Source: Lineus longissimus
Lineage: Eukaryota > Nemertea > Pilidiophora > Heteronemertea > Lineidae
Assembly (NCBI RefSeq): GCF_910592395.1
Contig: NC_088315.1
Coordinates: forward strand, 622,501-686,500
Direction: 5' to 3'
DNA: 64,000 bases
Shown piece after piece: positions 30,001 to 42,600 of this stretch. Each line of letters begins with the position of its first letter. Within the stretch, counting starts at the first letter, position 1. The notes beneath the pieces are model-generated. The model was given only the letters and a program-made list of their open reading frames with translations, was not told where the DNA came from and ran no database searches. The position numbers and the translations under genes are program-made.

Positions 30001-33000
30001 CGAAGGAAACAGTAGAATCCATAAGTTATCATAGCCATTAAACCTCTCTATTAAGGAAACCCTTGAGATTAACAGGTGTATTGATCCTTACTAAAGAGGT
30101 CAACATTCACGCCAAGAGATATTTTGGACCGAACCAGTCTCCCTAGAGAAAGCGCGTACCGAACAGAGATGTCCGCTGATGGACGTTATCATTCCATTTT
30201 GACGATGCTGTGCTGATTTTTCTATCCTGCAGTGCAATAATGCAGCAAATGATAATGTCAAAGGATGTGTATTCCGAACACCTGTCTTCATTACTGATTC
30301 CATATAGTTCCATTTCTAATTTAAAGGAGTATTTTTTTAATGTTCGTGTCATCTGCTGGTGGGATGACCGGGAACGCTGTGCCATGGCAACCAACCCGCA
30401 CAGTGATCGACTGGTTTCATTATGATCTGAATAACTTTAAGCTTTGCTGGTTTTCGTAGATTTCTTAAGTGCAGTATGCATATTCTCTACAGGCACATGA
30501 AGGTCCCGATTGATAAATTTTGCCTGTTGGGCTTGCGTTTTATCCAGGATTTTCCTGCGCCTGTGTGGTGAACCATTCAATAGTTCCTCAGACACCAGGT
30601 AGTCAAAATGGTACCAACGTCAGTCGTCTCTGAGATTCATTCTTAGTTCGATTCATTGCCGACATTTTCGTCTGATTCGAAATAGCCAAGTCTCACAGAG
30701 ATATCACCCAATATCTTTGATAACTGCCATTTGACGTTATACCTATCATTGGTATTGCTGAGCACTTTGATACTTTTAACAATCCATTCTGTGGTGACAC
30801 TTCACCGAGAGGGTTGTATAATAGGTCTGAAAACCCATGTCTTATTTTCATTCACGAGTAATTCTAAAGCTGTCAAATCGGCGTGTAACGATGGCCACTT
30901 GAACGTCCTTAGCATTGCAATATTGTATCGACACGTCCCATAGCTTACCGACAGTCTTTGTTCAGCAGTCATGCAATCCTCCTCGATGAGGACAAGTATT
31001 GGTCACAATTACACACCAAATCTTTCATGGTTTTTCAAATGTCCTTCGTGACAATAGAAGTCGGTCAGACGAAAGATACATGTACTTTTACACACTCTCC
31101 ATGGTCATTTGCATCACGAGCATTAATGGAAAAGGTATGACGATTTGGCTAATACTAGCACGTTGCAAAGATATTAATCATGATATATGATGTCGTCAAC
31201 CATTCCACGTCCTAAAACGAAACATAAGAGAATGATGACTCGTGTAACTCTGCTCCACGATGCATGGTACTGCCTAGTGTCAAATTCTATTATGTTCTTA
31301 TCAAATGTCAACATCTCAACAAAGGTAAAATATAATATTGGACAAGTCCAGCACAATCGCATGTTGTAAGTCATGATATGGAAAAAACATGTATCTTGAC
31401 AATCATTCACTGACTTCGTGAGAAGACGAGGTATCTGGGTCAGACGGCAAGGGGGAATACACGTCACATCCACTGTACATTGATGGTTTACATGAGTTAT
31501 CTGTTATCGAATTTAGCAAATAAGATCAATCTTTTGACAGTCAGTTGAATTCTTTGCGGTTGTTGGTATTGTGGTCTTGATGTTATGTGTACATAATATT
31601 GGCCAATACGAAACTTTTCCTTTTTGGTTTATTTTGATCATCGGCTGGTTGGTTGATGGCGTGATATGTAGCCAAACATGCAGGAGTAGTTCTCTGGGAG
31701 AATGGGGGAATATGGGAGAAACTGTGGCGACAATGTCCAACTTTGAATAAACATGTACATGGACCTGAAAAAGCACTCTTCAATCAAGCTAATGGCACTT
31801 CAAACCCCATTACGAAGCCATCTGCAATGACTAAGGGGAAGTTCTCGGCCCCAATAGATCTCTGAAAACAAACTCAGAACCACTACAATTTCGTTGACAC
31901 TAATTAGAGTCCAATTTCAAGCAATAACAACAGTTTATTTAATACAAAGTCCCCTCTCTCCATGACATTTAGGAAGTTGGTATTTTGCTCGATTCTTCTC
32001 CTTTGAATTCCAAACAAAATCACCCAGGGGGCGGACAGTCATTTATTGTGGCTGAAGGGCGATTGAATTCCATTGAGATTGATTGCAATGTCAATACAAC
32101 AAAATTACAGCATACATTACATGGATTCAGCACGATTTCAGACAGATTTTAGGGTTGTCGGAATGGTTTCAAAAGTAATTGCTTGTTAATTTGTCTTGTC
32201 AAGATGGATGGTCTTCAAAAAAGGATTGGTCTTTTAAAAAAGCAAAGAAGCCATTTTTTAAGTCCAAATATTTTTTTCACTTGGTTTTGTTTTCTGCTCA
32301 AAATGAAGAAACATCATCAGCCCCGAAAAAAAATTGGCTTTTTTTTTCTTCAGAATTCTGAACTTATGTTCACATCTAATTCTCATTATAATTCTGTCTA
32401 ATTTACATTTAGACACAATGTAGATCATCTGTGGCGATGTCACAACCTGATATATTTCCCAGCCTTGATGAGAACATCCCATGAAAGCAAGAGTAATTGG
32501 TTATCAAGACCCTTCACGTATCGGCCATAGCCAGAGGCTAACTCGAGCTAGCCGACCAACAGACGCCATAATACACTTCACACGTTGAAGATAATTCCCT
32601 TCAAAACGGTTCCGTGCCGAACACAATGCAAAGAATTAATGAAATAGTTGCGAAAAATTCCGAAATCGTTAAATTAAGACCCCTGCATTTTTAGATCGGA
32701 ATTTGGACAATCTTGTAACCCGCCTCTCACCTTCATCAATCAACCCTATACTAAATGAAGAGCATCTTTTAAAGAAATCGTTTTATTGTTGCATTGTGTT
32801 TAATTTTATAATTGGCTAGAGGACAATGGATAAAAATCATGTGTGGCCCTTGCCGCATTGCCTTGCTCGTGGTCTCGGCCCGTGTTTGGCAAGATAAGAA
32901 ATGCAATTATTCTCATGAAGGGTGAGGGATAAAACAGGCGTTTCCTTTCCTCCCACGTATTCACTTCAGGGCAGGGTGTCCCGGCGCCGACATTCCATTG

Positions 33001-34465
33001 CCCTTTCATCAGATCTGAATCAAGATGAGGAAATCATCATGATCACGCCAAGGACACTGCAGTGACAACGACATCGTGTCCACAGTTGACTCGGTGTAAC
33101 AGAACGTCCGGGTCCTGTGAAAACGGGTAACGGTTCTACAACAAACGATCTTGGTTTCTACCATCACCTTTTCTCATAGGTCCTTTGCACTTTGATCCAC
33201 ATGACAACACTTTCAAAGGAAGAATACAACATTTCGACACACTACGTCTGCATGATCAAGAAACGAGCCACGGGACTGCTTTACGAAGAACTCACACAAC
33301 CTGACGAAATAGTCTTCTTAATTGAATACTACTTGCATTCCCATTATAAACCTCCTATTTTCTTATTAAAGGGCATTGCTTTTTGTCTCTGGGAGACAAT
33401 TTCAATAAGATGATTGCCCCTCAAAGGGTTAAACACAAGCTAACCAAGCGTACTGGCGACGGTCAAGACCCTAATGCAGCGCCCCTACTGTTTCAAGTTT
33501 ACCAAGTGGACAAACAACACAAAGAATATATCTGTTTATTCAAGAAAGAAACAATATTACAAAGAACTTGATAAAGTTATTTTAGTTGAGAACCCTCCAT
33601 TTTAGAAACAATGGTTCCTAATCTGAATAATCCTTGAGTTTCCTTCCTTCGAATGGCAGGAATAGAAGGTGACAATATTCTTGCTTGAAACAAATGGAGC
33701 TCAGCATAAGAGGATTTGCTTTAAGACGAGGAACACAAACTGTGACATCAAATCCTTGTTGCTGGGACCAGTGGGGTGATTCGACTCGGTGGTGGTTGGG
33801 GGTTTGGTGTCTTCAGTATAGAAAGTAGTGAAGCATCACCGGGGACCTTTCCAAGGAACCCTTCGAAATACACTATTACATGTATATTATCAGGCCTGTC
33901 CGATAGCGGTGTCGTGTGAACAGATATTGTATTTTGGCTAATTCACCCTGGTGAAATTTGGTGAGTAGCGATCACTCTGAACGGAACTCTCTTCTGATCA
34001 AGTGTAATTATACCTCAATCTTTGGTACCAGTATCTGCCATCATTACCCAATCATAATCATGCTACCTTCATCTAGTGAGTTACACTCGATTAATTCACC
34101 ACCATTTTGTTTAGGCGTCTACACCAGCATCATGGAGACTATCAATTAACACCCCGGCTCAAACACCTACAAAATAATCTGATCTCCACAAACAATGACT
34201 TGTTAAAATGGACAGTTAATCAGCACCGACTTGCAGTTAATTAGTGTGCTACTTTCATCCAGGCCGGTGGCGTGGGAACACCCGCCTTCCAAAGTAACGC
34301 ACGTTCCTTCACACCAGGCCCCAGGCACAAGTTCCTCCAAGCTGCTATACAGTACCACTATTATTCTTATTAATTAGCGGCAAAGTAAACCAATTGTTCT
34401 GGAAAATCGCAAACTGATCTTTGACTTATTCAATCATGCTTAATTAGCAAATTACACTTTCCGGT
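27011..34465. other. Intergenic DNA upstream of the RASSF9/10-like gene
   Basis: No protein-coding exon was recognised. It contains one small perfect hairpin (29351-29376) and AT-rich stretches. Distal regulatory elements for the downstream gene could lie here, but none can be demonstrated from one sequence. Confidence 0.5.
29351..29376. repeat. 9-bp perfect inverted repeat
   Basis: 'ctgcgctat' at 29351-29359 and its exact reverse complement at 29368-29376 flank an 8-base loop. The stem is too short for a microRNA precursor, and no transcript evidence is visible. Confidence 0.8.
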
Positions 34466-34500
34466 ATAAAAGGAGCATTAGCACTTTCGAGTACCATTTA
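34466..34500 (+). promoter_or_regulatory. Putative TATA/Inr core promoter of the RASSF9/10-like gene
   Basis: A 'tataaaag' TATA box at 34466-34473 is followed 31 bp downstream by 'ccattt', which fits the initiator consensus with A+1 at 34497. The transcript starting here has its first ATG at 34608, in a strong context (A at -3, G at +4). It reaches a consensus GTAAGT donor at 34684. The downstream reading frame joins the RASSF coding exon exactly. The motifs are seen directly; transcription start is inferred. Confidence 0.6.
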
Positions 34501-34607
34501 GTCATCAGTTGTCGTCCTTTACGTTTGTCACAGACTCTGCTCCACCAATATTTTCCTACTCTTTCCTATTATCATTAACCCTTGACGGTGTTGTTGTGGC
34601 TCCCAAA

Positions 34608-37600
34608 ATGGGGCATACCTCGGAAAAGTCCCGGATATGGAAGTGCAACGAAAAGTACAGCAACATTGCAAAGCTCAAACGTGGTAAGTTTGCTTTATTT
34701 AGACCAGGAATACTTGCAAGTTGATACATAGGCGCATCAGAATTTTACGAGAAGCTTGTATGGCTCAGAACATGAAAACGTTGGTAAACCCCCTCGAGCC
34801 CGTAAAAAAGGTCACGTCATGCCAAATACATCAAATTTCTCTGTGGTGTTGACTCTCTCGATAAGTTGGGCAAACGTAATTGGCTTACACAAACTACATT
34901 GTTATTACGAGCACATATTGAATGCAAATATACTTTTCTAAATATAATCTCCTGTGCAATGAAACCCGTCATCGCTCGCTTGTTGAAATAACGTTCAAGT
35001 CTTTGTCACGTACACTTCTAAACAAGGAAGTTTATTTCAAAATATTTCAATGTATTTTGAACCCGTTATGCCTGACACGATATCCATGCTGGTCATGTTC
35101 TACCCTTTGTCTTCGTTTTACTTCATAAGGGTTACCTAATCACTATTCCACCTAACACCTGACCGGCTGCAAACACGAGCAACCTGCCAACGTTACAACA
35201 AATCAGCTAATTTTCAAAACGCCAAACCACGATACAAACTGTCCTGAATAAACACCAAAAACTGCAACAAATCTCGCTTTGTTTTGATTGCGATTTTGTG
35301 ACTTTACGACGATAGAACGCGAGATGGTCACCAGACGCCGGACACACATGGACTAACTCAGAATAATCATCAAACCAGGGCGGTGTGGAAGTTTGGAATG
35401 TCCTCGGATAGAATGTCCGGGGAACAAAGAATTCTATTTTGCGCTTTAATCTCTGAGGTATCGACTGTCATGGCCTCTCTGGAACTATATTCATGTACCA
35501 TAATCCGTCATACCGAACTTCCAGCGGTATTGCCTCCGTTACCTCCGCCCATATTCGACGCGCGGTGTCTATAAAGCTTAGCAATGTCAGTACATTGAGG
35601 CTCAATATGTTATCATTGTGGATCAATCCGTTTGATTTTGCCATGTCGGCGTTGGGCCCATGACATTTGTTATTTTGGCATTTCATTATTGGTAACTTTG
35701 ACATGTTTTAGAGTCGTTTGCACCAGAAAGCTTTGTACGACAGTCATTACAGGAATTCTTGACAGATAGGTCTAGGCTCTTCGAGGGTATGTTAGCCGAT
35801 AAAGGCAGGCCAATTCAGGGGACAGGGACATGTCCAGCACAACAACCACGTTGAGACAATGTCAATCAAACTCCATTATCATACCATTTCCTTCTATTTT
35901 TCTTTTAAAACATGTCAGTCATCTTCACAAGATCAAACAGGCCTACTTTCCCATAAGCCTTCCTCGAGGCGGGGTCGCAAGTTCACTATATTTGGCAGCA
36001 ATCACATAAATATCGATGCTCTTTTATGGAAATCCATTAAGCGATTTTAGACTTTTGATGATTTTGACAAGCTGGTTAGCATTTCTGGAACATTTTAATG
36101 TGCTTTGTGTGTACCAATTTAGTCAGGAGAATAATGCTTTGATACGCTTACGTTTATCTGAAAGTTTCAAATGAGAGATACACCTGCAAGTACCGAGAGG
36201 TTTCTGTGACAAAACACAAATAATTAACATATCAAATGCATTTTACTTTGTTTCTTGAACAGGGACGTGGTAACATGTACCAGTTTATGATATATTCATG
36301 TGTTTTACGATGAATCAGATAGAATTGCGAGATTTTTGTACAATCATCTTCGAGGGCGCTGAGTGTTGTTGACTTACTTTCTTGTCGATAAAGTGGACCT
36401 CCTCTGATTTCAAGATGGCCGCCAAAGGTCAGGTGGCACCACTGTTGAAGTTCTGTCAGGACTCTTCGAAGATCTTTCAGTCTCGCACACAGTGACTCGA
36501 AGAACTTTCAAAAGATATGAGACTGACACAAGATGGCAAGGCACAGAAGTTCTTCTTTTCCTTGCACCAGCCGATTTTGATAATCACCTACATTTTCTTC
36601 CAAGTTTCAGCTCAAGAATTAAACCGGTTGTCTTTCAGCAATAGTTTTTTAACCCCGAGCTTAGTTGATGTATTGTTTGCAACAAATTCATGTCTTATCT
36701 TACATTGTATCTTTCAGAGCAAAAGATGAACGACCCGGATGAAGCAGAGATCCCAGTCTGGATCAACGGGTCAGAAAAGCTCATGACCGGTCTGACCAAA
36801 CGGACCACGTGCGATGACGTCATCTACTCATTGTTGATGAGCCAAGGGATATCAAATGGTGACGTGGAAACGTATAATTACATGATCATCGAAAGATGGC
36901 GGAAGATGGAACGCGATCTTCAGGGCAGAGCGAAAATCGTAAAGGTCTGGAAAGCCTGGGGCTCAGAGAGAAAGAATGTGAACTTTGTTGTGCGAAAGTT
37001 GGAGATTCCTGCAGCTGCGATGATTCGGTCGCGGCGGACGCGGAAACCGCATCGACGACAACGGGATGTAAATTCTGAGTTCTATGATCCGGAGAAAGTT
37101 CGCGCCGAGAAAATGCGGGTGCAGAATATTGAGGATCTGGTGCATTTGGTACGGGAGCAGCAGAGACGAATGCATGAACAATCAGGACGGATAAACGAGA
37201 CTGACTTAGAAATTGATCAGTTTGAAACGAAAGTGCATCTTCAGCGGATAAGTAAAAGGGGACAGAATTACGTTCAGGATTCGTATCTCAGTTTGCATAG
37301 TCTCAGTGACGATAGTAGTCATGGCAGCGGGTTAGAAGATGCCTTACCAAACAGTATACACGAATGTGAACTGGAAATGTATTTAAAGATCTGTGATAAT
37401 ATTCTCCAACTAGAGGAGAAAATAACATTGGAGAAAAATAAACTTGAGGATCTGCAGTTTCAGGTTGAGGAAATCAGTAACTGTGGTTCCGAACCTGACC
37501 TTGACATGGGTCAGTCAGGGGTTAAGGTCTATTGTGCTAGGGATGAAAAAGTTGTTCGTGATAACTTGAAAATCTCCATGTCTCTCACGGATTATAACCA

Positions 37601-38210
37601 CCAGGAGTTGCATAAACTGTCTCAGGGGATATCAGAATGCGACAATGCTCTCCGGCGGAAGCACGAGTACATGGAGCACCTGATGAAGGAACTGGAGGCC
37701 GCGGAAAGAGCTGAGTCATGTTTCCAAGGTCAAGGTCACGTTATGCAATATGGTGCCATCTACGCTGTTGGTAGCAGCGCGGGAAGTGACAGCAGCGAAA
37801 TCTCGAACCACCATACCGACAATTCCATTGAACGTGTTCATGTGCCAACCGTGGGGTCATTTCGACCAGAGGACCGCTTTACAACGCGGATAAACTCTTG
37901 TAACAGTAGTGCTGATAGCAATGAAAGTAGTCCCCCAACAGGCCGGACAGTGCGTTTCAGTGACAGTAGTTCTACCAGTGACGACAGAGGGTATTTCTCT
38001 CCGGTGCTTGAAACGTGTTCGGAATATCCCGACACTCATTTCCCGAGACCTCTGAAGTCGATTCTCAAAAATACTGCCTATTCCTTTTCGTGTAATGACC
38101 TGCATTCTGTTGCCAAGCACGGCTACGATGACAATGATTCAAATTCTGACACTGGTCTCAGTTCACTTCATAGCGACGAAGCCATGCCAATCTTAGAAAC
38201 ACTAGTATGA
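34608..38210 (+). CDS. RASSF9/10: N-terminal RASSF family protein (RASSF9/RASSF10/Meru type)
   Basis: Two coding exons: 34608-34683 and 36718-38210. Exon 1 ends CGT-G before GTAAGT and exon 2 starts after 'tatctttcag', giving a continuous 522-residue frame. Residues 1-28 are a short basic leader. Residues 36-123 form the Ras-association/ubiquitin-like domain, with the RASSF9/10 hallmarks 'GLTKRTTCDDVI', 'IIERWR' and 'KVWKAWG'. Three predicted coiled-coil stretches follow (about 152-203, 240-279, 301-358), then a Ser/Asp-rich tail. The protein ends ETLV, a class I PDZ-binding motif. Family members are scaffolds: vertebrate RASSF9 is linked to recycling endosomes and epidermal homeostasis, and fly Meru joins planar and apical-basal polarity proteins. 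Length is close to human RASSF10 (about 507) and above RASSF9 (about 435), so I do not choose between them. If exon 1 is wrong, the fallback start is ATG 36726 (494 aa). Confidence 0.92.
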
Positions 38211-39150
38211 CCTGAGATGCGTTTCTTGTATAAATCTTTGTTATATTGCATACTGTGTATGCAGCAGGGATATGTACTAAGAAGAATGGTATTTGGTGCG
38301 ACACAAACACTTCTCATCCAACTTCAGATTGTCTTCGAAAGAAAGGAGACACTTATTTCTTAATCTCATCTTGGAGGTCAAAATGTTGGTTTTTTTTCAC
38401 TCTGTGATTATACTGTCAACAATTTGTGGCGATACGGTCCTATTGCTTTCCAAAGTAGGCCGACTCATTTTCAGCGTGCGTTTCTTGGCAGGGTTTAGTG
38501 ACCACTCTTCGTGACCAAGTTACGTCGGAACATAACTTTACCAGTGAAGCGAATTCACTTGGGGTTTAATCAGCCCAATCAAACAAGTCGATTAGGACAT
38601 GCAGTTTACCGGTCTTGATGCCAATAGTCAAAGAGTGCCTGATGGGTTTTGGCCATTATCATTAGCCCATTAAGCCAAACGAGCTTACAAAATTAGATTG
38701 TTTGGCCAAGCACTCCGCTTATTATCTTCCCTAACTTACACATTCACCAATCAAACTCTGGGTAACATTCAGACGGTGAACAAGTTGAGTCATTTGTCTT
38801 CGGTTGGTTTGTCATCTTGGCGAATATAGAAAACTGCATGTATCCGTATGGTAATTGTGAATCTTTTCTTGAATAATTTATTAATACCAGACGACTATAT
38901 GAGGGGATAGAAACTACTTTAACCATTCTATCTATTAAGCTTACCTGAGTGTGAAATACCCGTTAGTACCTGATAGTCTCACAGGGGGCAGCCTTGTTTT
39001 TATGCAAATGTCTATGCTAATCCAACTCATACAAGAATCTATGACATTTCTAAAACGCTATTTCCAGTATAACGTGTACAAACATTGCAATATCCCTTGT
39101 ACATTCTTCTTCTTGATGAATAAACTTATTCATTGTATTTATATGATATA
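38211..39150 (+). other. 3' UTR of the RASSF9/10-like gene with poly(A) signal
   Basis: No open frame continues after the TGA at 38208-38210. An AATAAA at 39119-39124 is the first good poly(A) signal downstream, with cleavage expected near 39135-39150. This gives a 3' UTR of about 0.9 kb. The end is inferred from the signal only. Confidence 0.5.
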
Positions 39151-39154
39151 ATAT

Positions 39155-39667
39155 AAACATGACATTTCGTCCTCTTTATTTCTTCCTGGATTCCTGCAAA
39201 CTCCCTTTGACCACATCATGAGCTTGTTGGCTTCAACAGAAATGCCAATTTACTAAAAAGTGTAAAGAAGTGCGCAGAATCGAAATTCCACTTCCAACTA
39301 CCTCCAATAATAGCAAGTTGATAGCCACGAGAGCGCACACCGAAGATTTAAATAGATATATAACTTTTTCTCGACTTAGTACCCAAACATACATGTGTTT
39401 ATCCCTGTTGATCTAGATGAGGTACAATATGAAGGTTAACTTCGGCCTTGACCACTAAAATACTGCATTGCTATGAAGGTTGTTATAGCAACTGCATGAG
39501 CCAGTAAAAGAACGTTACTTTAATCGATCATAACAGGCGTCAGATTCAAAGATATGCATTGTCTCTCCTTTCAAAGTATTTCCTAAAAAACACGATCACA
39601 AAAGCTGCTTATCACTACCGCACTTTAAGTTGTTGCTTTCGTAAAGAAGTTACCATAGACTGGCTGT
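39155..39667 (-). other. 3' UTR of the lipoxygenase gene with poly(A) signal
   Basis: On the minus strand, the lipoxygenase stop at 39668-39670 is followed by non-coding sequence. An AATAAA is read from 39180 to 39175. Cleavage is expected near 39155-39165, within a few tens of bases of the convergent RASSF 3' end. Confidence 0.5.
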
Positions 39668-42600
39668 CTAGATGCTGATTGAATTAGGGACTGCAGCCGG
39701 ATCCAATATATCGTATGTGAATTTCCTCTCCTTGTTTCTCTTGCCAATAACTCGGCTTGCCTTGACCAGGTCCTCCATCAGCCTGAAGTTAAAAGGAATG
39801 ATGATAAGCATTATAATGTGTCTATCGAGTGAAAACTTTCCAAATTGATTGCTATAATAGAAGTAAGATCAGTAAACATATCAGTGCCTCAATAGCCAGC
39901 ACTCATCGATAACCTTACACTTACATTGTACACTTCAATAGCCAGCACTCACCGATAACCTTACACTTACATTGTACACTTCAATAGCCAGCACTCACCG
40001 ATAACCTTACACTTACATTGTACACTTCAATAGCCAGCACTCACCGATAACCTTACACTTACATTGTACACTTCAATAGCCAGCACTCACCGATAACCTT
40101 ACACTTACATTGTACACTTCAATAGCCAGCACTCACCGATAACCTTACACTTACATTGTACACTTCAATAGCCAGCACTCACCGATAACCTTACACTTAC
40201 ATTGTACACTTCAATAGCCAGCACTCACCGATAACCTTACACTTACATTGTACCTTTCCACGCAGAACGAATAATCTAATTGTTGATTTTGAAGAAAAAG
40301 AAAACGAAGGAAAAGACGAAACCCTCCTTAGAATACACGTCGACATGTCAACCCTGAACAAATGGCACCGCATGCTTTGTCTCCTTCTCCATGTAGTCTC
40401 CCTTCCGCTTGTTCACCTGCACAATCTATTAGCATCCCTCTTGCCGAATCGCTGCCTCGACCCATTTCAAACTAATTTGACCAGCGATAGGACACCTAGT
40501 GGTCGACAGGGAGCTACACTTGCTATTGTATGGTCGGGTCATTATATGCAGAGATGCAACAAGCAAATCACGTTAGACCAACAGTTATTAGAAATGATCT
40601 GCCGACAATCTAGTGGCAACTCTCGATAGTGGATCGCCACATGAAGTACAACAGTTATACATTGAAGGAAATAAAAATCATCCTCTTACTCGACATTGAC
40701 TGCCTGGGCCCTGATGTCGTACAAATACTTGACTTCAAAGTCTCCAAGAGACTTGGTCCCCTTCAAACTCAGGGTCTTGGTGATGGCGATGACTCCAAGG
40801 GTGTCGTTCTTGGATGGAAGTGCTTTGACAACGTCCTCAGGCGTTCTGGGCACCTGAAATCATGAAGCAACACTGATGGTATTCTTATTTTCTCATTATT
40901 TTACTCTCACTCTCTCTATCATGAACTAGTATACTGCTGGTACATGTATTGGCCTGGACGTAGTGTTTTATCCTATTGTAAAAGTTGCTTTTTCAGAAGA
41001 TGAGAAACTGAATCGCCCTGTACTGTACCTTATCCGTGGGTGGATCAGTCACCAGATGCATTGGGAAGTTCGGCGTGAACGCGTAGTCGTCGTACTGTGA
41101 GAAGTTAGCCGCCGCATGTTTCACGCTGCACATGAAGATGGTGCAGGTCAAGGTCTCGATCAGGTCTTCTCTCTTCTCGAACTTGCCTTCTCCCGGGACT
41201 CCTTTCAGCCCAATGCCGCCATCCTCGAAGGAAAGAGAGAGCTCTTTGGCCCACTGCTGCAGCTCTGAGTCCTCTTGCATCTGCTTTTCGTCCTCTGAAG
41301 TAGACAGCATTGCGTAAGAACAAACCTTTGATTGAGGCAGCATAGATGGTGGAGGCAAAGTTTGATTGCCTCATAGTGCTAAAATACAAACATACGTTTA
41401 TCATCAATGTCTGATCAAAAGCATCTTTGATGATCTAGCCAATGCGGGCTGAGTCTTGTGGCATGCAGTCTTTACAAGAATGAACCTGTAATAAGTGCCT
41501 TACCGTAGTAGATTGCTAGAGTGTTTTTCACATATTTCTTGAGGGCATTCCAAGTCAACATGGCATCGTCTCTGTAGGGGTAGAAGGGCAATGCCTCTGC
41601 GTCGTCAACCTGTCACAGGGAAACAAAGAGGTATTAAGCCTCGTCCGTTCTTCCCATGGTCCTTTTTCAAACTGATTGTGCCACCAACCATACCGCGGAG
41701 ACGCTATGTCTGCGATTGGTCAATATATCACCACGTGACAACTTAACGCATGTCATTCGCTCCATTCCGCAAGCAAAACCGTTTGTAGCCCATTAAAATA
41801 GGCTCCGATCCGTTGTAGAGGGATGGGCTTGTTGATCGAGACCTTTCGGGCTACTTCTCGGGTATTGACCAACCGGAAAACCTGTAAACTCGGAGGGCCA
41901 CGAGTTTCTACTCAGGTACTGACCGATCATACGTTCTGTAAGCTCGAAAAGCCCATGGCTCCCCTAGTTTTACGGAGTACTTCGCTTCTACGATGGGGCA
42001 AATTCTGTCTGTGCCGAACAGGCATTGTAAGCGTGCTCAGATTTTCTAATATCTTGAGGGAAAGTCGAACGGTATTTGGCAAACGAGTTTGGTGCTATGA
42101 TACCTACCCCTCGCTCCTTCAGGTCGTTAATCAGATGTCCTTCTACGTTCAGCCTGAAATCCCCTTGTCTGAAAATGAAGGAACGTTGTTTCTAAGCGGA
42201 CCAGATCTCTGGTGGTTATCGTTGGATAAGAGGTGCATAATTCTGTACAAGTAAGGCACATCGGCCGAGATAGACAAAATGGTTCCGATAGGCTGATATT
42301 GGCTTGGAAGACAAACTCTTATGCCTGGTTAATTATTCATGGTAAGATTTATACAACCACCTACTTCTTTTCAAGAAGTTTGAAGAATCCCGGGATCCCG
42401 ATGGCCATCAAATTGTCGATCGGTCCACCCACGGCAAGGAGAAAGTTCAACGCACGGCTGGAAGAATGAATGAAACAATGAAATAGTGAAGCAGGCATCG
42501 GAGTTTGTCAGTGTCAGCGTTTGAGAAAAGGGGAAGGGTAAGGCTTCGCTCACACCGGCACACTCAGTTCAGAAAATGACTTCTATACGAACAAGTCCTT

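Noticed and set aside
42233-42254. Plus-strand 143-codon frame at 41823-42254 as a gene
   Set aside because: It runs antisense across lipoxygenase exon 10 (42108-42168), whose minus-strand reading fits the family in phase.
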